In this document: one piece after another, positions 36,139-43,522 of the stretch
Position numbering within the stretch: position 1 is the stretch's first letter
Layout: each line of letters begins with the position of its first letter
Assembly (NCBI RefSeq): GCF_003478995.1
Contig: NZ_QUGI01000003.1
Span: 62,001 to 126,000 of the forward strand
Direction: 5' to 3'
Origin: Pseudoflavonifractor sp. AF19-9AC
GTDB lineage: Bacteria > Bacillota > Clostridia > Oscillospirales > Oscillospiraceae
DNA length: 64,000 nt
The notes under the pieces: model-generated
The model's input: only the letters and a program-made list of their open reading frames with translations
What the model was told of the DNA's origin: nothing
Databases searched by the model: none
Position numbers and translations under genes: made by a program

Positions 36139-37406
36139 TCGGACGTCTGAGACGCAAGTTCATCGTTGCCTGTATGATCTCCCTGGCCATTGTTCTGACG
36201 GTGATCCTTGGCGGCGTGAATCTGATGAGCTATCATAAAGTGGTGGCCGATGCGGATAATATTTTGACCCTGCTGGACGCCAACAACGGAGCCTTTCCCA
36301 AGAACCATGATGGACAGCTCTCTGGAACTACCCAGCCGGACAGCGCTCCGCCGGCAAAGAAAGACCCGTTTGGCCAGAGGGGAATGTCCCCCGAAACTCC
36401 CTACGAATCCCGCTTCTTCTCTGTTCTGTTGGGAGAGCATGGTCAGGTACTCCAAACCGACACAGGGCAGATTGCCGCTGTAGACGAGGCTGAGGCGGCA
36501 CTTTACGCCCAGAATGCATTGCTTTCCGGCCGCCGTTCTGGCTTTCTGGGAAATTATCGGTACCTTCAGTGTGAGAACGAGCAGGGCATCCTAATCATTT
36601 TTCTGGACTGTGGCAGAAGCCTCTCCTCTTTCCGCATGACGTTGCTGGCCAGTGTGCTGCTGGCGCTGTTGGGGCTGCTGGCAGTCCTCGTACTGCTGCT
36701 GATCCTGTCCAAACGCATCGTCCGGCCAGTGGCAGAGAGCTATGAAAAGCAAAAGCAATTTATCACTGACGCCGGACATGAGCTAAAGACCCCCATGACC
36801 ATCATTAGCGCCGACGCTGACCTGGCAGAGATGGAGTGCGGGGAAAACCAGTGGATCTCCGACATCCGCCGTCAGGCCCAACGTCTGACCGGCCTAACCA
36901 ATGACCTTATCTACCTCTCCCGCATGGAGGAGGAGCAGCCCAAGCTTCCGCTCATCGATTTTCCCATCTCCGATGTGGCCGAGGAGATGGCCCAGTCCTT
37001 CCAGGCCCTCGCCAAAAGCCAGGAGAAGGAATTCTCCCTCCACATTCAGCCCATGCTCGCCTGCACTGGAGATGAGAAAGCCATCCGCCAGCTTCTGTCC
37101 ATCCTGCTGGACAATGCGCTGAAATATTCCCCCGCCGGTGGACGGCTGGAGCTGAGGCTGGAGAAACAGGGGCGAACGCTCCTTCTGACTGTTTCCAACA
37201 CCTCCGCCCAACCCATTGAGAAGGATAAGCTGCCCCACCTGTTTGACCGCTTTTACCGCACAGATCAGTCCCGCAGCAGCCAGACAGGCGGCTACGGCCT
37301 GGGGCTTTCCATTGCCAGGAGCATTGTACTGGCTCACAAGGGAAAAATCCGGGTGGAAAGTCCAGATGGACAGATGCTGACATTTATGGTCTATTTACCT
37401 GCGTGA
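36135..37406 (+). CDS. Sensor histidine kinase 2
   Basis: 423 residues from ATG 36135 in the overlap with the regulator. Membrane spans at about 12-32 ('FIVACMISLAIVLTVILGGV') and about 175-200 ('LLASVLLALLGLLAVLVLLL') flank an extracytoplasmic sensor with a Pro/Lys-rich patch. Then 'DAGHELKTPMTII' with the phospho-accepting His, N-box 'LLDNALKYS', and G-box 'GGYGLGLSIARSIV'. It shares the unusual compact sensor and short linker with the kinase at 25623; the two are diverged duplicates with different neighbours. Confidence 0.93.
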   Translation: MIGRLRRKFIVACMISLAIVLTVILGGVNLMSYHKVVADADNILTLLDANNGAFPKNHDGQLSGTTQPDSAPPAKKDPFGQRGMSPETPYESRFFSVLLGEHGQVLQTDTGQIAAVDEAEAALYAQNALLSGRRSGFLGNYRYLQCENEQGILIIFLDCGRSLSSFRMTLLASVLLALLGLLAVLVLLLILSKRIVRPVAESYEKQKQFITDAGHELKTPMTIISADADLAEMECGENQWISDIRRQAQRLTGLTNDLIYLSRMEEEQPKLPLIDFPISDVAEEMAQSFQALAKSQEKEFSLHIQPMLACTGDEKAIRQLLSILLDNALKYSPAGGRLELRLEKQGRTLLLTVSNTSAQPIEKDKLPHLFDRFYRTDQSRSSQTGGYGLGLSIARSIVLAHKGKIRVESPDGQMLTFMVYLPA

Positions 37407-37485
37407 TTTTTAATTATAATTATGGTTGCGCTCTTATCCTAAAGGCAGAAGCAAACACAATGCTCATCAGAAAGGAGCCTGCCTT

Positions 37486-38547
37486 ATGGATTACAGAAAT
37501 GACAGGAACACTTGGCTTGAACCAGAAGCGAATCTAACCCAGCAGTTTTTTCCGCAACGGAGATGTCCGCAGCGCAAGCGCTCGAGCCTATGCAAGCGCC
37601 TTATGTCCCTGGTGCTAAGCGCAGCCTTGTTCGGCGCAATCTCTGCCGGAAGCTTCTATGGCATCAGCCAGCTATTGCCCCTGGAGGAACGTCTTGTTTC
37701 TGCAGAAAGCATTTCCTCCAGCGATGCGGTGCTGACTAGCTTGGTCAGCACCTCCTACTCCACCGCTCGATATGGCATGGATGTATCGGACATTGCCGCC
37801 GCCGCTTTGCCCAGTGTGGTGTCCATTACCAACATTTCAGTGCAGGAAGTGCAGAGCTTTTTTAATCGGTTCGGGGCTAATGGCGCTGGGCAGACCCAAT
37901 TGGAAGAAACGACCAGCTGCGGTTCCGGCATCATCATCGCTAATGATGGCACTTATCTTTACATTGTGACCAACGCCCATGTGGTGGAAGACGCTACGAC
38001 TCTGTCCGTAAGTTTTGTGGACAACTCCGTCTATGAGGCCCAGCTGTGTGGTACTGACGAGGCGGTTGACCTGGCAGTTCTGAAAATCGCGTTGTCTGAC
38101 ATATCCTCCGATACGCTCTCTCAAATTGCGGTCATAGCTGTGGGCGACTCGGATGCGCTGGAGGTAGGAGAACAGGTGGTGGCCATCGGAAACGCTCTGG
38201 GTTATGGACAGTCCGTTACCACCGGCATTGTCAGCGCTCTGGACCGCAGCTTGACTAGTGAAAGCGGAACAACTTCCACCTATATTCAGACAGATGCCGC
38301 CATCAACCCAGGTAACAGCGGCGGAGCCCTGTTGAATCTGGATGGACAGCTGATCGGAATCAACACTGCCAAGCTATCGGATACAGATGTGGAGGGCATG
38401 GGCTACGCAATTCCCATTTCCGATGTAACGGAGCTGATTACCCAGCTGATGTCACAGACCGCCGAAACTGCAAGCACTGAAACCAACACTTCCCAACAGC
38501 CCACCTGGATTACGCCTACCTGGAGGGACAAACGGACTACCGGTTAA
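37486..38547 (+). CDS. HtrA/DegP-type trypsin-like serine protease lacking a PDZ domain
   Basis: 353 residues from ATG 37486, which follows AAAGGAG. A basic N-terminus and one membrane span ('LMSLVLSAALFGAISAGSF') anchor it with the protease outside. Catalytic triad: His in 'VTNAHVV', Asp in 'EAVDLAVLKI', Ser in 'NPGNSGGALLN'. Normal HtrA proteins carry one or two PDZ domains after this; here the frame ends 60 residues later with a Ser/Thr/Gln-rich tail ('SQQPTWITPTWRDKRTTG'). The following sequence is decayed, so the PDZ part may have been lost in the deletion that created the pseudogene downstream. Confidence 0.88.
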   Translation: MDYRNDRNTWLEPEANLTQQFFPQRRCPQRKRSSLCKRLMSLVLSAALFGAISAGSFYGISQLLPLEERLVSAESISSSDAVLTSLVSTSYSTARYGMDVSDIAAAALPSVVSITNISVQEVQSFFNRFGANGAGQTQLEETTSCGSGIIIANDGTYLYIVTNAHVVEDATTLSVSFVDNSVYEAQLCGTDEAVDLAVLKIALSDISSDTLSQIAVIAVGDSDALEVGEQVVAIGNALGYGQSVTTGIVSALDRSLTSESGTTSTYIQTDAAINPGNSGGALLNLDGQLIGINTAKLSDTDVEGMGYAIPISDVTELITQLMSQTAETASTETNTSQQPTWITPTWRDKRTTG

Positions 38548-38635
38548 TGTGGTCTGCAGCGACAAGATTTCGCAAAGAGATATCGATGCGTTCAAACGGA
38601 TAAACTGATCAAAAACCATATGGTCGTTATGCGTT

Positions 38636-39019
38636 GGATTTATCATCATTATTGGTGTGATTGCAGGTTTCATATATTTTCTCGATAACAGTTTTCTCAA
38701 AACAGGACCAATCAATATACCGGAAGTTGAGGATATCGTATCGGTATCCCTCAGCGGCACAACCTCCGATCAGGCAATCCCTCTGCGCGCAAAAGATATG
38801 AAACAACTATAGCAATATCTCAACGAAGACAAACCTTCTCAGCAAACGGCGACAAATCATTTCCCTACAGGAAGGACATACTGAGGCATCTCATTTCAGA
38901 TCGATACAAGGGAATGTCGCTATTTCGTCTATGAAACAGATGAGCAGAGTTACGTTGAAGTCCCTCACGGGGAAATATATGAGGTACAGATGGAATTGTT
39001 TGATCTTGTATTCTCATAA
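38636..39019 (+). pseudogene. Decayed DUF5301-like protein
   Basis: One frame reads across the whole interval with two internal stops (38810-38812 and 38882-38884). It has a membrane anchor ('GFIIIIGVIAGFIYFLD'), 'VEDIVSVSLSGTTSDQA', then 'RYFVYETDEQSYVEVP' and 'HGEIYEVQMELFDLVFS' ending at a TAA. This is the strand pattern of DUF5301-type lipoprotein or anchored proteins. No intact start is present. Confidence 0.6.
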
Positions 39020-39079
39020 CAGCAAGAGGGCTAATATACACACCGCATAGTCGACTTCTCACATACATACTAACTAATT

Positions 39080-39116
39080 AAGCGCAGCTATTCTCCCACG
39101 GAAAACAGCTGCGCTT
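39080..39116. terminator. Hairpin terminator
   Basis: AAGCGCAGCT and AGCTGCGCTT are exact reverse complements around a 17-base loop, between the two pseudogenes. Confidence 0.55.
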
Positions 39117-39184
39117 CTTATATCATAGGAATGCGTATCAGCAAATGAATTTTCTGGTAATTTCCCATTCCATTGTGTCACATA

Positions 39185-39990
39185 CATTGACCATGGAATG
39201 TCCGTGAGAAAAGTTCCCTCTGCTCCCGGATGGTCTCTTGCAGGCCCTGCGCACCGTCCGGTCAGCTCCCATGTCCCACCACACCCCGTTTTCCCATCTG
39301 AGGATTCCAGCCCCCGCTCTATTTGGGGCAGCTAAGCTCTGATGGTCTGTTTACGGCCCCTTGGTTTTTCCGCAACTGCCAACTCCCTATTTTGATTGAC
39401 AAGAAGATGCTTGATTTTCAGAGCCGTCCCAGGGACCGTCATCCCGGCAGATACCTGGCCGCCCCGCCGCAAGTGGTCGAATACATCCGCCGTAAACCAG
39501 CGGCAGACCTCCAAGCGATGCCGGGTCACTCACAGCGCCGGATCTTCCAGTGTATATCCTCCCGTTCTCTTCTGCGCCGCTTCACACCCCCTCCCCCACC
39601 GAGTCGCACAGCGTGTCCACGCACAGGATGGTACGCTCCGGGTATTGTTCCCGCGGTTCCTCCACGCACATCTCAGCTTACTGGAACGTCCCGGACATAC
39701 CGGAGAAGAAGCTCAGGTACAAAATATCTTTTCCGGCCTTCAGCACTTGTTCAAAGTCCTGAACATATTGGACGGGTGTAATTTGTGAGGTTGTGGCATC
39801 GTTTCCCGCTTTTTGAAGCGCGTAAACATCCTACACGGCGATCGTCCCGCCAGGACCGTATGTATATTCCCGATCAGCGCTCTCTGCCTGCATGAGAAGA
39901 ATGCCTACGTGGGGCAACGCTTCCAGCCATTGAGGATTACAATCTGCCGTTGCATCGGTAAAATCTGATAGGGACCATTTCAATTACCCC
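39185..39990 (-). pseudogene. DegV family fatty-acid-binding protein, disrupted
   Basis: Pieces of DegV can be followed on the minus strand in order: 'SDFTDATADC' (about 39970), 'REYTYGPGGTIAV' then a stop, 'FEQVLKAGKDILYLSFSS' with 'GMSGTF' then a stop, 'ERTILCVDTLCDSVGEGV', and in another frame 'WFTADVFDHLRRGGQVSAG' and 'GTALKIKHLLVNQ'. The last part, with 'GGWNPQMGKRGVVGHG', lies near 39250. At least three stops or frame changes show a dead gene. DegV proteins bind fatty acids and feed fatty-acid kinase. No intact copy is nearby. Confidence 0.75.
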
Positions 39991-41345
39991 TTTTTTCCAC
40001 AGGCCGTACAGCCGCCGCACCCCTTCCAAAGCTCCTGGGCCGTCTCTTTCCAGTTTTCTGCATAGGGCGTGGTCTTATCGCAGAGGTGATCCACACTCTC
40101 CGGACTCTGGTAGTCCGTGCTGACTGCTCCAGTCTCTTTGACCATGGCCCGCAGTGCCTCGGGATTCTCCAACATGGGACAGGGACGCAGCATATTTTCA
40201 TTGAAGGGCTGATTGTCGTGGTAAGCCATGAAAATCGGGCTCTTGAGGGCGTCCAGCAGGCTGGTATCATGGATGTTGCAGTTGGAGTAATGAATGAACA
40301 CGCAGGGCTCCACATCCCCCTTGGCGTTGATGTGCAGGTAGTTCCGGCCGCCCGCAATGCAGCCGCCCACATATTCCGCATCATTCTGGAAGTCCATGGA
40401 GAAAATGGCCTTGGTCTTACGGAATTCCCGGATGCGGTGGTACACTTCCTTCCGCTGATCGGGAGTAGGAAGCAGCTGCGTAGCGGCGGCATTTCCCACG
40501 GGCATATAGTGGAAGAACCAGACAAACAGGGCCCCGCTGTTGATGATATAGTCAAAGAAGGCCTCACTGGTAATATCCGCGTAATTCTGGCTGGTGTAGC
40601 AGGTGGAGATGCCGAAGGGCAGATTGTGCTCCTTTAAGAGGGCCATGGCCCCCTTCACCTTCTGATACACGCCCTTGCCCCGGCGGGAGTCGTTGGCCTC
40701 TTCAAAGCCCTCCAGAGAAATAGTGGGGACAAAGTTCTTGACCCGCAGCATCTCCTGGCAGAACGCCTCGTCGATGAGGGTACCGTTGGTGAAGGCCAGG
40801 AACTCGCAGTCCGGGTGCATCTCACACAGCCGGATGAGATCCGCCTTCCGCACCAGCGGCTCACCACCGGTGTAGATATACATATAGGTACCCAGCTCCT
40901 TGCCCTGGCGGATAATGGAGTCGATGGTCTCCAAGCTGAGATTGAGCTGATTGCCGTATTCCGCCGCCCAGCAGCCGGTACAGTGCATATTGCACGCAGA
41001 GGTGGGATCCAGCAAAATGGCCCAAGGGACATTACAATTCTCCCGGGCCTTAACCTCCTCCTGGGTGGCGCTTCCCTTTAAGCTGGCGTTAAACAGGAAA
41101 TTCTGGAAAAAGGCGCGGCGCACACCGGGGTCCAGCTCATAGACCCGCAGAATCAGCTGGTACCAGTTGTTCTTCTCATCAATGGCCTGCCGAATGGCGT
41201 CCCGCTGGCTTTGATACCACCCATCCGGCGTGAACCGGTCCACCAGAGACATCAGCTTTGGAATGTTTTCTTCCGGATTCCCCTCAATGTACTTCAATGC
41301 CTGATTGATGGCAAAATTCTGCATATTATCTTTCACGCTGCCCAT
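39984..41345 (-). CDS. Radical SAM protein with SPASM-like C-terminus
   Basis: 453 residues. ATG 41345 is preferred to ATG 41354, which lies on the SD (AAAGGA). The cluster motif CxxxCxxC is at C118, C122, C125 ('SACNMHCTGC'), with 'YTGGEPLVRKADL' (SAM-binding GGEP) and a cysteine-rich C-terminal region ('GCGGCTACGKKG', plus 'GGCIAGGRNYLHIN' and 'EPCVFIHYSN') likely holding auxiliary Fe-S clusters. The first 100 residues are a helical domain. No peptide substrate gene is obvious, though its cysteine-less paralog is divergently adjacent. The reaction is unknown. Confidence 0.9.
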   Translation of the reverse strand: MGSVKDNMQNFAINQALKYIEGNPEENIPKLMSLVDRFTPDGWYQSQRDAIRQAIDEKNNWYQLILRVYELDPGVRRAFFQNFLFNASLKGSATQEEVKARENCNVPWAILLDPTSACNMHCTGCWAAEYGNQLNLSLETIDSIIRQGKELGTYMYIYTGGEPLVRKADLIRLCEMHPDCEFLAFTNGTLIDEAFCQEMLRVKNFVPTISLEGFEEANDSRRGKGVYQKVKGAMALLKEHNLPFGISTCYTSQNYADITSEAFFDYIINSGALFVWFFHYMPVGNAAATQLLPTPDQRKEVYHRIREFRKTKAIFSMDFQNDAEYVGGCIAGGRNYLHINAKGDVEPCVFIHYSNCNIHDTSLLDALKSPIFMAYHDNQPFNENMLRPCPMLENPEALRAMVKETGAVSTDYQSPESVDHLCDKTTPYAENWKETAQELWKGCGGCTACGKKG

Positions 41346-41571
41346 GATATTCATCCTTTCTCTGCCTTGTTCCGGCTGTTTAAGCCACATTATAGAGAAC
41401 TGCGGCGGAAAGTCACGGGACACAAGAACCGGTCAGTCAAAAATTGCGACACGCCTCCCACTCCGTTACCTTTTGGGACAGAAGATGCAAATTGTCCCTT
41501 GCCCACGCGGGCGCGGAACACTAAGCTTTTCCTATCGAGCACAACGCAGCATCTCGGAAGGAGCTCTGTCT

Positions 41572-42603
41572 ATGGAAAACAGCATGTCCCGTATTTTAAT
41601 CGAAACCACCGTCCGGCAAACTCTGAAAAGCCTTCAGGAAAACCCCAAGCGGAGCATTCGGAATCTGGTGGATATGGCATTGCATTTTTCGGAGGGCCGC
41701 TTTCAAAGCCGTTTTTTCCAGACGGCCCGCACCATGCTGGAGCATGAGGACAGCGCGTATTACACGCTGGTGGAGGACGCCGTCAGCCACATTGAGACGG
41801 AACATCTGGTGAAATTCGGCATGAATCTGGGGTACAACAGCTGCACCTGGGGGGCCCAGCGCATCCGCACGAACGAGGATCGTATGGGCTTCAACATCCC
41901 CTGGACGGTACTGTTTCAAATGAACTGCCCCCAGTATTCCGCCCATCTTCCCCAGTATGACCGCGCCATTGGGGAGGGCGAACAGCTAGGCATCTACAGC
42001 TGGATGCTTTTGTCTCACGGCAGCCCGCTGGAGCTGCTCCCGCTCATTGAGCAACACTCCGACAGCGCCTTTTTCCTCTTCTGCCGGCCAGAGGATATAA
42101 CCGCTGAGGTTCTGGACGAAATTACTCCCCTCCAGCATCTTATGCTGGTAGTACGCTGGAGCGGCACAGCCGAAGACGTCTGCACCACGCTGCGGGACGC
42201 CCGCCTGCCCTACTCCGTTTACTACCCCTACTCCCAGCAAGACCTGCAGTTTATTCTCAACAGCGATCTGTTTTGCGAAACCCAGCAGCTGCACCCTCTG
42301 TTCACCGTGCTGACGGCCAAGCCGGACTGCCCGGCCAACATACGGCAGCTGGTCCACCAGGCAGCAATACAGACACGAAATGGACAGTACTATCAGACCG
42401 TGCCCTGGGAGCTGTCCTACGACACCCGGAATCTGGACGAAATCATCTCTGATGACGCCTGCTGTGTATTTTTTGACGGCCATGGCCAACTGTTCGCCCT
42501 GGACCGCCCGGACTGTCCTTCCTTGGGGAACCTGTTTCAAGAGGGTCTGACTTCTCTGATCCAGCGCGCCTATCCGAAACTTACGCCGGCCTCCTCCCAA
42601 TAA
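41572..42603 (+). CDS. Cysteine-less radical-SAM paralog (probable pseudoenzyme)
   Basis: 343 residues from ATG 41572 (AAGGAG upstream). It aligns along its length with the radical SAM protein on the other strand: 'RQTLKSLQENPKRSIRNLVD' matches its 'NQALKYIEGNPEENIPKLMS', and 'FNIPWTVLFQMN' matches 'CNVPWAILLDPT'. At the cluster position it has 'MNCPQYSAHLPQYD' instead of CxxxCxxC, and 'LSHGSPLELL' instead of 'YTGGEPLV'. The Fe-S triad and GGEP are therefore lost while the fold is kept. The C-terminal SPASM cysteines are also missing. It may be a regulatory or binding partner of the true enzyme. Confidence 0.8.
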   Translation: MENSMSRILIETTVRQTLKSLQENPKRSIRNLVDMALHFSEGRFQSRFFQTARTMLEHEDSAYYTLVEDAVSHIETEHLVKFGMNLGYNSCTWGAQRIRTNEDRMGFNIPWTVLFQMNCPQYSAHLPQYDRAIGEGEQLGIYSWMLLSHGSPLELLPLIEQHSDSAFFLFCRPEDITAEVLDEITPLQHLMLVVRWSGTAEDVCTTLRDARLPYSVYYPYSQQDLQFILNSDLFCETQQLHPLFTVLTAKPDCPANIRQLVHQAAIQTRNGQYYQTVPWELSYDTRNLDEIISDDACCVFFDGHGQLFALDRPDCPSLGNLFQEGLTSLIQRAYPKLTPASSQ

Positions 42604-42610
42604 GCAGCAA

Positions 42611-42655
42611 GAAAGGGCGCACCGCAAATTCCATGCGGTACGCCCTCTCTTTTCA
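42611..42655. terminator. Bidirectional terminator between convergent genes
   Basis: Arms AGGGCGCACCGCA and TGCGGTACGCCCT with one mismatch, flanked by GAAA and TCTTTTC. Serves the pseudoenzyme gene and the TetR gene. Confidence 0.8.
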
Positions 42656-42675
42656 CATTCCTCAAACGTCCAAGG

Positions 42676-43248
42676 TCAGGTAGACTCCTGCAGCTGCAAC
42701 AGCTCCCGGCAAATGGAACGTGCCCCTTCTTCGGTGATCATCTTGATTTTCCCCAAAAACTGTTCCGGCGGCATGCACTCCTTGGTGAGCAGCCACCGCT
42801 CCATGGCACAGATGACCGCGTCCGTGAAGAAATTCATAGTAAATTCATCCAGCTGTTTCTTTCCAAACAGAGTGGAAATACGTTCCGCCAAAAGAGGACG
42901 GATGTACTCCCGGAAGTGATCGCTGAAGGAATTCTGCCCCTTAATTTGCAGGGCTTTGCGATAAAATCCGTGATTCTGATAAAAATACTGACAAGTCTTT
43001 TCAACAAAGGCCCAACGCTCCTCGTAGTCGGACCCAAAATGTTCGTCTTTCAGCAGGGCAATGAATTCCGTGTCGAAAATCCAATTCACCAGGTCATATT
43101 TGTCCTTGAAATGGTAATAGAAACTTTTGCGGTTCATCTCGCAGCGTTCGCAGATCTGCGCCACATTGATCTTTTCAAAGGGCAGCTCTGCCATCAGGCT
43201 CTTCAGAGCCTCCGCCAACGCATGCTTTGTGATGTTGGAATCCGCCAT
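42676..43248 (-). CDS. TetR/AcrR-family transcriptional regulator
   Basis: 190 residues. ATG 43248 follows GGAGGCAGGAT. The N-terminal helix-turn-helix is typical: 'LPFEKINVAQICERCEMNRK' then 'SFYYHFKDKYDLVNWIF'. The C-terminal domain ('EEGARSICRELLQ' end) resembles the DhaS-like TetR group found in low-GC Gram-positives. A nearby imperfect inverted repeat (43404-43440) may be its operator and lies between this gene and the divergent P-type ATPase gene. The ligand cannot be told from sequence. Confidence 0.9.
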   Translation of the reverse strand: MADSNITKHALAEALKSLMAELPFEKINVAQICERCEMNRKSFYYHFKDKYDLVNWIFDTEFIALLKDEHFGSDYEERWAFVEKTCQYFYQNHGFYRKALQIKGQNSFSDHFREYIRPLLAERISTLFGKKQLDEFTMNFFTDAVICAMERWLLTKECMPPEQFLGKIKMITEEGARSICRELLQLQEST

Positions 43249-43403
43249 ATCCTGCCTCCGTTTCACTGCCTCTTCTCCCGGCCTTCCCACCCATTCCGCG
43301 GGCGCCTCTTACCTTATTAGGAATCAGTGTACCATAGGATTCGACTTTTCTCAACCTGCGGTTTCTTTTCCTTTTTGGACAAAATGAGGCCGGTGTCCCA
43401 AAA

Positions 43404-43440
43404 CGTAACACTGTGCATACAGATGAGAAAAAGTGTAACG
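43404..43440. promoter_or_regulatory. Candidate TetR operator (imperfect inverted repeat)
   Basis: CGTAACACT (43404-43412) and AGTGTAACG (43432-43440) match in 8 of 9 positions as inverted repeat arms, in the region divergent between the TetR gene and the P-type ATPase. Confidence 0.3.
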
Positions 43441-43522
43441 CAAGCGAGGCTTTGCCCAATGAAATTTCCTGACTTTACGATTACAATAGCCCACACAACA
43501 CGACAGTAAGGAGGATGTTCCC

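Noticed and set aside
39323..39788. Plus-strand proline-rich frames as genes
   Set aside because: The complementary strand reads as a broken DegV gene, which explains the sequence better.
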